DNA from: Alligator mississippiensis
Lineage: Eukaryota; Chordata; Crocodylia; Alligatoridae
Assembly (NCBI RefSeq): GCF_030867095.1
Contig: NC_081832.1
Span: 35,039,756-35,103,755 of the forward strand
DNA: 64,000 nucleotides
Reading direction: 5' to 3'
Shown: positions 1 through 11,329 of the stretch, piece by piece
How the letters are laid out: the number at the start of each line of letters is the position of its first letter
Position numbering within the stretch: position 1 is the first letter of the stretch
Made by a program: the position numbers and the translations under genes
Notes under the pieces: generated by a model
What the model saw: the letters and a program-made list of their open reading frames with translations, nothing else
What the model was told of the DNA's origin: nothing
The model's database searches: none

Positions 1-234
1 GTCAAAAAGTCCCTGCCTCAAGCAGTATTTCATTATGCCATAAAAAGAAACACGAACAAGAGATTTCATGAAAACTTTACGTTCACGTGATGCAAGAGCT
101 CGTGTAGATTTGATGCCGAGCTGGCTTCTTAACTCTTCAGCCTCATCAGGTCTTTGTTCTCTGCAGAAGCATACACTTCCTTCTAGTGTACTGGTGAGTA
201 GGTTTTCTGGTGTCATTAAAAAGGCTTCATCTAG
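1..234 (-). CDS. Internal coding exon of an unidentified host gene (runs off the left edge)
   Basis: Read on the minus strand, a pyrimidine-rich stretch ending in TTTGCAG (acceptor AG at 236-235) is followed by 78 consecutive open codons from 234 to 1, with no stop before the window edge. The plus strand in register contains several stops, so the openness is not compositional. The peptide is charged and mixed: it begins LDEAFLMTPENLL, has CFC followed by an acidic/glutamate stretch near residues 22-35, and then a basic segment near residues 45-60 (RALASRERKVFMKSLVRVS). The acceptor is phase 0 and matches the phase-0 donor of the upstream exon at 385, across a 150-bp intron. I do not recognise the protein family. 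The exon lies on the strand opposite DELE1, about 31 kb from it. An old processed or repeat-derived ORF is the alternative, but the splice signals argue for a real exon. Confidence 0.55.
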
Positions 235-384
235 CTGCAAAGGAATTCAAATAAAGGACTAAGTTAGTTAGCTGCTGTTCAATCAGTCCTTAGCTACTTC
301 CAAACACACACGTGCCATGAAGTGAACCCACACCACTACCCTCACAACCCAAAGGCCCCCACAATCATGCTCCAAGCCTCTTAC

Positions 385-675
385 TGGTCTCTCCTCTGCG
401 GTGACCTCTACTTTGCATGCAGGCTCAGGCACAAAGATACCATCTTCCAAATTCTCAACCTCTGCTTCGAGGCCCTGGGTCTCCTCCAATTGCCTGTTCA
501 TAGGCACTTCCCGAACAGGGTCAGGTGTCTCAAAGAGTTTTTGGGCAAGGAGCTGGGTCTCCTCCTCAAAACTATTTCTACAGTAATGCTTTCTATAAGG
601 CTGTCTTGGGGTTGTAGTGAGTAGGCCTACAGGTGTTGTGAAAGAATCCATATCCGCCCTTGCTTGCCTTAGCAT
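385..675 (-). CDS. Upstream coding exon of the same unidentified minus-strand gene
   Basis: The minus-strand reading frame from the ATG at 675-673 is open for 97 codons to a strong donor (GTAAGA at 384-379), after which it hits a stop at 283 if unspliced. The exon ends in phase 0, the phase needed by the exon at 234-1. The peptide starts MLRQARADMDSF, has a TPRQPYRKHY basic patch near residue 22, then a strongly acidic, Glu-rich second half (residues 36-97) that looks disordered. An in-frame stop at 697-699 lies just upstream. So this is either the first coding exon or it begins at a splice acceptor between 697 and 675; I see no convincing acceptor there. No domain was recognised. Confidence 0.45.
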
Positions 676-2440
676 GGTCTCAGATAAACATAGGGGTCAT
701 TTGGGAAAGCAGATAAACCTGGTGGGTTTGCTGCCTAAACCCTCACTCCCACCCCCCCACCCCCCACTGTATTCATTCCAATTGGTTCAGCATTGTTCTT
801 GGGAGGGCTGAGACCTCTGCAACCCCTGACAATTGGTTGGGGGGGGGGAGGGGTTGTTAGAGGGGTCACATCACTACCCTGCCACCCCATAGGCCATGCC
901 TGTGCTTCGGTGTGGGGGTTAGAGTGGTCTGGGACCTGATAGGCTATAACAGCACCATCTGATCTAGGGCGGTTCTTGCAGCATGAGGGGTTGGGCTTTG
1001 AGGGTCTGCCTGGGTTGGTTGTCCTTCTGATGTCATGAACCATGTGGTGTTGGTGTGACGCACCACGTGACCGGGGTCAGGGGGTGGGGGGTGTTGATGT
1101 CACACACCATAAAAGGGGAAAGGGGCGGAGCAAAGGGGGTGGGACTTCCAGTCCCGCCCACCTGTCACATTTGCATTGAAGGACAGGGACCCTATATACT
1201 ACTGCTGCCACCCCAAATTTTGCCAAAGCCGCCCCCTCCCAGCACTGTCGCCACTTGCCTGGCACAGCCCCGGCTTTTCCCCCAGTGTGTGGGTGGAGGC
1301 AGTGGTTGAGCTGGGGCTGCGCCAGGCAGGTGCCAGTGGCGCTGGGAGTGGACTATGGGGGGCTACAGTGAAATTTGGGGTGGCTGCAGCCCCCCCCATA
1401 ACCCCCTACTAGCACTGCTGCTGCCTGCCCTGAGCCTAGGCGGTGCCCCGAGACCCAAGAAGGGCCTGGGGAAGCTGCAGCTCCAGCCTGCAGTTGCAGC
1501 CTGCCCACCCCCACCCCACCTTGCCCTGTGCAGATTCAAGTGCAGATTCACCCCTCCCCATGCACTCCCAGGATGTGTGCAACAGCAGGAGCCGCCACCC
1601 CCCCCCCCCCACTATGCTCCCCGGACAAACCACGGCTCAGTCCCATGCCCTACCCAGGCAGCGTTTACCCCTGCCCTAGCACCTCCTTCACTGATCTGCC
1701 CCCCACACCCCTTCCCTTCCCTTCCTCTTCCCCTTCCACCAGAACACACTTACCAGCTGCACACAGCTGTACTGGAAATTGGATTGGTATCAGCCAATAT
1801 GCCTCCTTAAACAGCTATCTAGATCAGCACCCAAAATCTCTTTCGGTGCACCCTAGTTCTGGCCAGCAGGCAAGGGTGCTCCAGCAGCCTCTGACGCTGT
1901 CAAGATGCTTGTGCAGGTGCTAGAGGGGAGGGAGACACCCTCCCCACCACCACATGGGCCTGGCCAGGTGCCCCTTTATGCCCCAGCAGGGGTAGCTGGG
2001 GGTGGGCGTGTGTGGCAAGGGGAGCTCTATCCCCCCTCCCCCTACCCCCACCCCCAGCCACTGCTGAAAGTCAACAGCTGGCACAGAACCCTGCAGGGGT
2101 TTAACTGTGCAGTGGCTGCAGGGGAGGGATGGAGCTCTTCCCCCTCCTCCCCCTCATTGCTAACCCTGCCAGGGTTTTTTCCTCATTTCAGCTTTTGTGA
2201 ACTATTCAGCCCCTGCCTAGCTTGTTTGAATTTGCTTTTCCCAATTTCAGGGTTTGGAGGGGGTCCCCCATAACCACCATTGCAGTCTTTAATTGTTCTC
2301 TTCCCATTTCGGATTTTCTGAAGTCTTCCCTTCCCCAGTCAGCTTTCTTGACCTCTCCCCATTTGGGCTTTTTGGAGTGTTCCCCCCCCAATTTTCACTT
2401 TCTGTGTTTTTTTTTCTTTTTCTTTTTAATTCCTTGTTGC
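676..2440. other. Intergenic, C/G-tract-rich DNA; no gene seen
   Basis: The stretch contains many homopolymer C or G runs (for example near 753, 841 and 1600) and pyrimidine-rich tracts. Reading frames are short and overlap on all frames. At about 1775-1850 there is a segment ending in CGGTGCACCCTAG that resembles the GGTGCACC-type end of the foldback element at 32020-32870, so 1130-1850 may be a decayed relative. Confidence 0.4.
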
Positions 2441-2449
2441 CCAGCTTGA

Positions 2450-3235
2450 ATCATGGCTTTTAGGGTACAATTAAAGCACTCCACAAGGCCATCTGATTGT
2501 GAACATTCCGAGTTGTTTGATCTGCAATGTCTTACAGACCCCTCATAGGACTGCAGACATGAAATTTTTTCCCTGGTCTGTTAGGATTTCTTGGGGATTC
2601 CTTACCCAGGATACCCACTGATCGTAACAGGACTGCCTCAGGAAATCGGGTTGCATAATCTACAGTAATGAGGATGAACTGGTATCCCACCTGGCTCCAA
2701 GGAAAGGGGCCTGCTATATCCAAGGCCATCCAATCAAAGGGTCACCTGGTCAACAGGAGAGGCATTAGTGGAGCTCGGGGTGGTTTTACTCCGCCAGTCT
2801 TCTGGCAAGCCAGACACTCCTAGCAGTACTGCTCGACCATTTTATAAAATTCCATGCCAGAACACCCATTTGGTTAACCTGACCTTTGTCTTCTCTCTCC
2901 CCATATGCCCCCCCACATAGAATGGGTATGGGCCACTCAGACAAGGGTCCTCCAATAAGATCAGGGCACCAATACCTGGGTCCATTTGTCCCTATCCCTT
3001 TCCACACAGAATAGAACGCCATCCCTTACCTCAAATCTCGGACTTAGTGCCATCAGGTTTGGGTCTAGCACCTCATCTTTTCTTTTTGCCACCTGCTCCC
3101 ACAGAATGTTTTGATAGAGAGGTTCTTGGGTCTGTTCTTCTCTGAAGGTGTTCTCTCCAATTATCTGATCCAAATCTAACTCCTCCTCCCGACTAGCAGA
3201 CTCTCCACAATAGACTTCCTGGATAAGGTACTCCT
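2450..3235 (-). pseudogene. Ty3/Gypsy-type pol relic (integrase region)
   Basis: Minus-strand conceptual translation shows an integrase core start with DIAGPFPWSQVGYQFI and VDYATRFPEA (2730-2620). Upstream of it are the usual linker and zinc-binding approach (peptides in 3173-2786, including VRDGVLFCVERD and a WLARRLAE stretch). The frame changes at least twice (near 2960-3020 and 2790) and stops interrupt it, so it cannot make a working enzyme. Integrases of this class insert retroelement cDNA. No LTR, primer site or RT was seen next to it. It is a different copy from the plus-strand Gypsy at 46.8-53.5 kb. Confidence 0.7.
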
Positions 3236-4574
3236 CACCCCCCAGTTATCCCCCCCTGCCCCCATGTCACCACTTCTCGCAGATATGGGCAATCTACACT
3301 CAGAAGCATGGGGCAGGGAAGGGTTTCAGCTAACCCCACTGCCATCTTTTTGGTTTGCCCCAGAACAGTCAGCTGGAGCTTCCTTCTTTCATACATACAT
3401 AAGGCCCCGTGGATACAGAGCTTTAGTTAAAGCACTCCTACCACCTTTTTTCAGCATGGGGATGATGATACACGTGACGCTGGAATCCACTGGAGCACAG
3501 TAACTACTATGATTAATTGAGTTTGCTCCCATGTGCTGCAATTACTGCGTGTGCATAGGTGCCCTAATTTTCCAGTTTTCAGCATGCTTCTCTGCTTCCT
3601 TCCATCTCCCCCCCCCCCCCCCCCCCAACTACAACCTCTAAATTCCCAGTTTAGAAACTTTGTCTGTAATGGAACAGCCTCCTCATGCATAGCTTGACAC
3701 ACTTCAAACATGCCCTGCAACAATGTCTTCTTTTCGTCCCTTTTTCCATCAACTTTGGGTTTAATCATCATGGCAAAAACTTCCCATTGTGAACACAGAC
3801 TTTTCCATACCATGGGGCCGTGAATTTGTCAGTTTCTCAAGAATCTTTACCCAATTTTTGTTCCTATATTAAATTGTTTCTTCATAGCTCCCATGAAGGA
3901 ATCAAATCAGTGCTGCCATGTTCAAGCAGATTTTATCAGCCTCTTCAGTAACTTTCCCTAATTAGACCTATCCTCATGGGGATCAGATAGAGTGCCTGAG
4001 TGCAAGTTGAGATCTTTTCCCCTCTGGTCTAATACTTGGACTGCATCTGGGTGTGGGGCATGATGCCACTCCCTGATACAGGCTCACAACAACAGCAACA
4101 ACAAAAACAATTTTTCCCAAGCATTTGTGATGCCAGTCCACACTAGTAATAAATCTCAGTGGTGCCTCCAATTTGCTAAGTCATGAAATGGGATTCAGAG
4201 CTAGGGTATACAAAGGATTGACATGATAACTCATTTGATGAGTGACAAAGGCTTTATTTGCTACAACTATTAGCTCTTAAATGAACCTAAAGCAAAGCAA
4301 AGGCCAGTATGCTATCCTGTTTACAGCTAAATCTTACCAATACAGGCAAAGAGGCAGTTTCAGTCTTGTCAGCTTCTCCAGGCATGGATCTGTTCACCAG
4401 AAGATCAGCTGGCACAGTAGCAGGTCTTGTCAGAATGGTTTCTCATTCTTGAAGCATGTCCTGTTAGCTGCTTCATTCCTGTTTTCACCCCTTAGCTCAG
4501 CATCTTCAAAACATTCTTGTAGTTGTGTAAATCAAGAGAGAATCTCAAGCAGTAATTAAACAGGAAAATCCTAT
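3236..4574. other. Gene-free stretch
   Basis: No coding region is supported here. A poly-C run sits near 3608-3626 and a CAA-rich patch near 4085-4110. The rest is unique-looking sequence with short random frames. Confidence 0.4.
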
Positions 4575-5389
4575 TGTCACGGCAGGGTCCTACAGGAGGG
4601 CTGTGATCTCCTCAAGGCCCCCTTCCTCGTGCCAAGTTGGCCCAAGGGCACCCTCAGATTCTCGCCCATCACGTCTTTGATGTTCACATGTGTTAGGGAG
4701 GATGCCTTTTACGCTCTCTTGGTCGCTTCTCGATGGACACTAAGACTCCGTGGTTTTCCAGACCCCTCGTGGGTCCCGCTCTACAATGGGTGCTTCAGGG
4801 GCACCCTAGCCTTAGGGGACCATGCCCGCACTGGGGCTTCTCAGCAGTGCCCCCTTCTCTGGGGCTTCTCAACTACCCCTCTCTGGGGCTGGGGTCTGTG
4901 CATCCCAGATGCTACACTCTCACTGGTGCTCGGGTCCCCACACTAGTGCAAGTCCCCTATGAGGCCTCCTCCAACACCTAATAGCCTCACCCAAACCACT
5001 GGTGCAAAAAACAGTAACAGAAACACAAGCCCCTAGGCTATAACCTAAACAGAAGCCGCCCAGCTATAATCATGCTTTGCCTACCGGGGATCTTCATCCT
5101 ACAGCCGTCATGTATTGCTCCTTCAGCAGGCGGCTCCTCCTCCTCTCTTCTGCAGCAGAAAACTCCTTCCTCCTGGACTGCTGGCAGGGAAATGCATCTA
5201 GCCTCAGCTCCAAGGATTTATAAAGGCCAGGCCCTGCCCCTTTCTGTCAGCTGACCACTGGCAGGTGTGGGTCGCTTGCTGGCTCCAGTTATCCTGGCAA
5301 ACAACAGCTGGGCTCCTTATTCACTGCTAGGGCTCTTTCTATAGCAGTTTCACCTCTTTAGGAGAAGGGAACCTAAGTGCCCTGCGACA
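4575..5389. repeat. LTR-like dispersed repeat, copy A (815 bp)
   Basis: It begins TGTCACGGCAGGGTCC and ends CCCTGCGACA, giving TGTC...GACA termini. It is flanked by the near-identical pentamers CCTAT and CCTGT. Two more copies lie at 45539-46765 and 55844-56704. All share the opening (gene-like phrase AGGGCTGTGATCTCC), an internal run of imperfect copies of CTCTGGGGCTTCTCAG, and a closing segment containing TATAAAGGCC and GCCAGCTGAC. No coding capacity is seen. It is most simply a solo LTR; the orientation cannot be fixed because TATA-like sites read both ways. Confidence 0.6.
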
Positions 5390-5741
5390 CCTGTTAATCC
5401 AACTGTTCATTATTTGTTATCAGAAAGTCCCAATTTTGATTGAATTGTTTTCCTTAGTACCAGCAGGTTATCAATTTCTGTTAAGTTGGAACATACCAAG
5501 AAAATGATTAACAACCAAAAAAACAAAAAAATGTTGAGTTTCCTTGGCAGATCCAGGGAACCACTGAGGCAAAACAAGAGTAAATCCGGAGGAGACACCT
5601 ATCAAAGCCCATACAGAGAATGTCCCTTCTGCACATAAACATGAGTTAATTGCAAAGAAATATTTACTATACTAATTAATCAGGGATAAACATTTAACAG
5701 AATTACATACCAGACAAATAGGAGTCTGCTTAAAGTCATCA
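5390..5741. other. Gene-free stretch
   Basis: Ordinary A/T-leaning sequence with an A-rich patch near 5517-5532. No gene or repeat was recognised. Confidence 0.35.
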
Positions 5742-6246
5742 ATTCAAAAAGGATGTGGAGAAGCTTGAGAGAGTCCAGAGAAGAGCCACGCGCATGATCA
5801 GAGGTCAGGGAAGCAGACCCTACGATGACAGGCTGAGAGCCCTGGGGCTCTTTAGCCTGGAAAAGCGCAGGCTCAGGGGTGATCTGATGGCCACCTACAA
5901 GTTTATCAGGGGTGACCACCAGTATCTAGGGGAACGTTTGTTCACCAGAGCGCCCCAAGGGATGACGAGGACGAATGGTCACAAACTGCTACAAGATCAT
6001 TTCAGGCTGGACATAAGGAAGAATTTCTTTACTGTCCGAGCCCCCAAGGTCTGGAACAGCCTGCCACCGGAGGTTGTTCAAGCGCCTTCATTGAACACCT
6101 TCAAGATGAAACTGGATGCTTATCTTGCTGGGATCCTATGACCCCAGCTGACGTCCTGCCCTTTGGGCGGGGGGCTGGACTCGATGATCTTCCGAGGTCC
6201 CTTCCAGCCCTAATGTCTATGAAATCTATGAAATCTATGAAATCAT
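5742..6246 (+). mobile_element. CR1 LINE, 5'-truncated 3' stub
   Basis: This is the last ~130 codons of CR1 ORF2 (KDVEKLERVQRRATRMIRG through PKVWNSLPPEVVQAP, stop at 6139-6141) followed by the short CR1 3' UTR with GGACTCGATGATCTTCCGAG. It ends in a tandem ATGAAATCT tail (6222-6244). The reading frame is intact within the stub. It is almost identical to the same region of the long copy ending at 15196, so it is a comparatively young, strongly 5'-truncated insertion. Confidence 0.9.
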
Positions 6247-6369
6247 AAATGTAGTAAGATAAGTTGGAAGTGATGCCTCATTATTTCTTTTCAGAAGGTC
6301 CAGCACCAAACTTGCATCCTTTTACACTATGCAATTTTCATCAATATTTTGCATTTTAACTTTTGTGAG

Positions 6370-7290
6370 GGCCCAGCTCAGCTTGAGTTTCACAATAAGG
6401 GACCCACAGGCAGGTGTGTAGGCCTGGGTGACTCCAGCGGGTGACTTTTCTGTGGTGATCTAGATAACATGCTGGCAGGGAGTTGGCCATGGTTCACCTG
6501 CCAGCAGGTAAATCTTCTTTGGTGACCTGCAGGTGCACATATCAGGGTGGGTCACCTGGAAGATGCAACAGTTGACAAGTCAACCTGTGGGATGAGGGTC
6601 ACCCATGGGAAAACAAGTCAGCCTGAGTGAAATGCAGACAGGCACACCAGCCCAAGTGAACCCGGTGACCTGCTGGCAGGTGAGTTGGCCCAGGTAACCT
6701 GGCTGACCCGCTGATGGGTGAGCCAGCCCTGGTGACTTGGGTGACCTGCCAGAGTGCACATCAGCCCAAGTGACCTGCTGATGGGAGATTCAGCAGGGTT
6801 AATCTGGGTAACTTGTCCAATGGGTGAGTCAGCCCAGGTGGCTCATGTGACCTGTGGGTGCATGAACTGTCCTATGTGACCTGGGTGATGTCTGGAAGGT
6901 GAATTAGTCTGAGTGACCCAACTTGGTTGGTGGGTGAGTTGGGTCAGGTGATCTTCCAATGGGCCATTTGGTATGGGTGACCTGCCAGTGGTGAGTGACC
7001 TGTCAGACAGGAATTCTGCCCTGGTGACCCAATTGACCAGAGTGACTTATAGCTGAGCAAGTCAGCCTGGGTTGCAGGGGTGACACACAGATGAGCAAGT
7101 CAGTCTGGGTGTCTGGGATTACCCGCTATTGGGCCAGTCATCCAGGGACCCCTAGAGGACCTTCCAGTGAGTGAATTAGTTTGGGTGACCAGCCAGCAGG
7201 TGAATCTTTCATGGGGACCCAAGTAATCCACTGGCAGGCAAGTTGGTCCAGGTGACCCTGGGTGAAACATTGGCAGATGCATTGGGCTGG
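6370..7290. repeat. Degenerate GTGACC-rich minisatellite
   Basis: About 0.9 kb is built from imperfect repeats of a phrase like CAGGTGACCTGGGTGACC followed by TGCTGGCAGGTGAGTCAGCC. Spacing is irregular at roughly 35-65 bp and copies diverge strongly. There is no coding frame that follows the period. It lies between two CR1 copies. Confidence 0.7.
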
Positions 7291-7424
7291 ATGACCCAAC
7301 AGTCTTGGAATAAGATTTGGCTGAATCAAATCAGGACAGTGATTCAAATCACCGAATTGAATTGCTGTCCCCCGAATTGGCCAAATCCAAAGCAAATATA
7401 TCCAGCTCGGAGCAATCCCAACCA

Positions 7425-7725
7425 TGTCATGAGAGACTACAGGCCTCTGAGAGAGGGGCTTAGAGAGTTGGGAGCACAGGTGGTCTTTTACTTGCTCCTT
7501 CTGGTTGTGGGTCATGGATTGAGGAGGGAGAGACAGGCTGAGGTAGTCAACCAGAGATTGCAGTGCTGGTGTCATTGTGAAGGCTTCGGCTTCCATGATC
7601 ACAGCCTGATTTTTGGTGAGGGAGGCAGTGGGCTGCTGGGAAGAGATGGCCTCCACCTTCTTCCACTGGGGAGGAGGCTCTTCTCAGCTGAACTAGCTGA
7701 CCTGCTCGACCGGGCCTTAAACTGA
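7425..7725 (+). pseudogene. CR1 ORF1 C-terminal remnant
   Basis: Frame 7243-7725 contains MRDYRPLREGLRELGAQVV, GHGLRRERQAEVVNQRLQ and FGFHDHSLIFGEGGSGLLGR, ending at a stop at 7723-7725. This matches the carboxyl part of the SGNH-type esterase domain found in the ORF1 of the CR1 copy at 11.2-12.2 kb. The catalytic Ser block and the upstream coiled-coil part are missing because of 5' truncation. The in-frame sequence before about 7425 is not CR1. Confidence 0.75.
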
Positions 7726-7869
7726 GCCTGCTAGGGGATGGGGGGAGTAGTGCCACTGCAAGCCCACTGGGCAGTTTTTATAAATCCAGCAGGCTAAGGC
7801 TCTCAAGGGAACCCACCCCTACCCCAGCCCCAGAGCCATCTGTAGGAAAGGCAAAGGTCCCCAGTGGAA

Positions 7870-10546
7870 CACTTACGTGCCTGTTCACCAATGCCAGGAG
7901 CCTGGGGAACAAACAGGAGGAACTGGTTCTCCTGCTAAACCAAAAGAATTATGATCTCATAGAGATAACAGAGACCTAGTGGAACTCCACCTATGACTGG
8001 GCCACAGGTATAGAGGGCTATACATTGTACAGGAGAGATCATGTGGACAAAAGGGGCAGGGGGGTAACTCTCTATGTCAAGAAAAGCTACATGTCCCTGC
8101 AAGCTGACACTGGCACCCAGGGGGGATGATTGGAGACTCTGGGTCAAAATCCGTAGTGAACAAGGCACAGGGGACACAATGGTAGGGGTCTACCACAGAC
8201 CTCCTTGCCAGGATCAAGAACTTGACCAGGAATTCACCAGGGAACTAGCTGAGGCTGAATGCTCCCACTGCATGGTTGTCATGGGAGATCCAACTACCCT
8301 CATCTCATGGGAAGAGCGCTTGACCAAATCTGAATGGTCACAAAGCTTCCTCATGTGCATGGATGAGCTCTATCTGACTCAAGAAGTCTATGGACCAACG
8401 AGAGGCAAAGCACTGCTCAACCTGGTAGTGGCAATGGGGGATGACTTAATCAGCGACTTAATGATTGAAGGGAAGGTGGGAGACAGTGACCATGAGCTGA
8501 TCACCTTCAACATCCTCTGTAAAGCAGGCAAGTCAGTCAGCAAAGCTGAAGTCCTCGACTTCAGGAAAGCTGACTTTGACAAGCTTAGGAGGCTTGTTGG
8601 CATGGCCCTAAGGGACCATGACCCAAAGGAGGGGAGTTCGGGAAGAGTGGTTGCTCCTCAAGGGAGCGATCCTGAAAGCACAAGCAATTTCTATCCTGTC
8701 TCGGAGAAAAAACAGCAAAAAGGCACAGAAGCCCCCTTGGCTCTGCAGGAAACTAGTGGACCTCCTACGACTAAAAAGAAATGCCTATAAAGGTTGGAAG
8801 GCTGGATCCACCCCAAAGAAGGACTACTCTGTGCTGGTCTGGTCCTGTAGGGAGTGAACCAGGAAAGCTAAGGCTGCGACTGAACTCCAACTGGCTACAT
8901 ATATCAAGGACAATAAAAAGTCCTTTTTTGGAAATGTGGGGAGCTGGAGGAAAAGCAAGGGTAACATTGGACCCCTGCTAAACCATATGGGTCAACTGAC
9001 AACTGACGCCCAAGAAAAAGCCAACCTGCTCAATGGATATTTTGCATTGGTTTCTCACCAGCCCCAAGGGACAGCCCTGCTCAATACGGTATGGGATGGC
9101 CAGGGCAAGGGAGAACTGTTACCATTCATCAGTGTTGACCATGTGAGGGAACACCTTGAGAGACTGGACACCTTCAAGTCAGTTGGCCCAGACAGCTTAC
9201 ACCCCAGGGGAATTAAGGAGCTGGCAAGCATCATAGCTCAGCCACCGGCACAGATCTTTGAGAAATCATGGTGTTCAGGCAAAGTGCCCAAAGACTGGAA
9301 GAAGGCCAATGTGGTGCCTATCTTCAAGAAAGGGAGGAAAGGAGATCCGGGGAACTACAGGCCCATTGGCCTGACCTCCATCCCTGGGAAGATCTTGGAG
9401 AAAATCATCAGAGACCATTCTTGACAAACTGGCTGAAGGTAACTTCTTGAGGGATAGCCAGCACGGGTTTGTTGCGAGTAGGTCTTGCCTGATCAATCCC
9501 ATCTGTTTCTATGACCAGGTGACATATCACCTGGACAAGGGAAAAGAGATTGAGGTCATATCTCAACTTTAAAAAAGCTTTCAATCTGGTATCCCATGAT
9601 CATCTTATAGAAAAACTGGCCAATTGCAGCCTCGGCTACATCACAGTTTGCTGGTTGGGAAATTGGTTTCGAGGTCAGACCCAGAGAGTGGTAGTTGACC
9701 GAAATTAATCATTGTGGTGTGCCATGACCAGCAGGGTCTCCATTCTTGGGCCTCTCCTTTTCAGCATCCTCATTAATGATGTGGACATTGGCATCAGAAG
9801 TGGAGTGGCCAAGTTTGCTGATGACACCAAACTTTGGGGTAAAGCATCCACACCTAACAACAGGATGGTGATGCAGTCTGACCTTGACAGGCTCAGAAAC
9901 TGGGCAGGTGAAAGCCTGATGGCCTTCAGCTCTGAAAAATGCAAGGTACTCCACCTTGGGAAGAAAAACAGACAGCATGCTTATAGGCTCGGCAGTGCTA
10001 TGCTTGCTAGCACCACGGCCGAAAGGGACTTGGGGGTCATGATTGACCACAAGATGAATATGAGCCACCAGCGTGATGTTGCAGCCGGCAAAGCAAGAAG
10101 AACTCTGGCTTGCATCCATAGATACTTCTCTAGCAAATCCCAGGATGTCATCCTCCCGCTGTACTCGGCCTTGGTGAGGCCACAGCTAGAGTATTGTATC
10201 CAATTCTGGACTCCACAATTTAAAAAGGATGTGGAGAAGCTTGAGAGAGTCCAGAGGAGAGCCACACACATGATCAGAGGGCAGGATAACAGGCCTTATG
10301 ATGAGAGGCTGAGAGCTATGGGACTCTTCAGCCTGGAAAATAGCAGGCTCAAGGGGGACCTGGTGGCTGCCTACAAGTATATAAGGGGCATGCATCAAGA
10401 TCTGGGGGAACGCCTGTTCACCAGAGAGCGCCATGGGATGACAAGGTCAAACGGTCACAAACTTCTCCAAGACTGTTTCAGGCTGGACATAAAGAAGTTC
10501 TTCCTTACAGTCCAAGCCCCCAAGGCCTGGAACAGACTGCCACCAT
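7870..10546 (+). pseudogene. CR1 ORF2 remnant (endonuclease-reverse transcriptase)
   Basis: ORF2 of CR1 makes an AP-type endonuclease joined to a reverse transcriptase that copies the RNA at the nicked target. Here the endonuclease start (TNARSLGNKQEEL-like, 7890) is followed by a stop. The middle is split among frames at 8074-8790, 8618-8857 and 8936-9424. The RT palm with the FADDTKLWGKA motif and the C-terminal region lies in 9712-10548. At least four frame changes and several stops are present. The palm A region near 9570 has lost its aspartate context. It is non-functional. Confidence 0.85.
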
Positions 10547-10700
10547 AGGTGGTGCAAGCACCTACTCTGGATTTCTTTAAGAGAAGAAGTTTATCTTACT
10601 GGGATCCTGTGACCCCAGCTGACTTCCTGCCCCTGGGGCAGGGGGCTGGACTCGATGATCTTCCGAGGTCCCTCCCAGCCCTAATGTCTATGAAATCTAT

Positions 10701-11164
10701 TAAATTAGCAGCTTTGCACAGGCCTACTGCTTACCCCTGCCCCCCCAAGCCCTCCACTGCTAACCTTCCCCTTCCCAATTTACAGTAGATTGGGTGGCCA
10801 TTTTTAATTTGATCTAATTTCCACCTAACCTCCCCAAATGTCTGTTTGCACTCAAACTGAAGAGGTGGAACCCCCCCCCCCGCCCTTTTCTATCCTCCTA
10901 TCTCTACCTTAAAATTATCCCAGATCCTTTAATCTTTTTACATAGCCAAGTCTACCTCCTTCTCAGACAATGCTGCTTGTCCCTTCCCTCTGCTACAAAC
11001 ACTGGCTGGCAGGACTGAACCCAGCTCACCTTACCTGACACCCCTATTGTTTCTTGCCCTGAAGCAGTTGTTTATAATCTAAACCACCCTTGCCTAGCCT
11101 TCTCTAAAGAGCTACTTTTGTTCCTTTCCCATGGTGTTCACCTGCATGCAAAAATGTTACAGCG
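10701..11164. other. Gene-free spacer between two CR1 copies
   Basis: Pyrimidine-rich, with a poly-C run near 10870. No gene, repeat boundary or RNA gene was recognised. Confidence 0.35.
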
Positions 11165-11183
11165 CTGAGGATCTATGTGGTCA

Positions 11184-11329
11184 ACCAAAGACTGCAGCGC
11201 TGGTGTCGTCAGGAAGGCTTTGGCTTTCATGACCACAGCCTGCTCTTTGGCGAGACAGGCAGCGAGCTGCTGGGAAGAGATGGTCTCCACCTCTCTCCCC
11301 TAGGGAGGAGGCTCTTCTCAACCAGACTG
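11184..11329 (+). pseudogene. CR1 ORF1 carboxyl fragment (plus orientation)
   Basis: Plus-strand codons read VNQRLQRWC, then FGFHDHSLLFGETGSELLGR and LHLSPLGRRLFSTRL, the last ~45 residues before the ORF1 end in this family. It joins in sequence and in frame logic to 12174 onward if the inverted block and one 14-bp repeat are removed. The remaining ORF1 sits inverted in the next feature. Confidence 0.75.

Larger units (their letters stand above)
7420..10700 (+). mobile_element. Long but decayed CR1 LINE
   Basis: A CR1 copy beginning within ORF1 and running through ORF2 to the standard 3' end (GGACTCGATGATCTTCCGAG near 10645, ATGAAATCTAT tail near 10690). It is 5'-truncated in the ORF1 esterase region. 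It is clearly more diverged than the CR1 copies at 5742 and 11165: it has many frameshifts and stops, and its surviving frames differ at many codons. It is therefore an older insertion. Confidence 0.9.
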
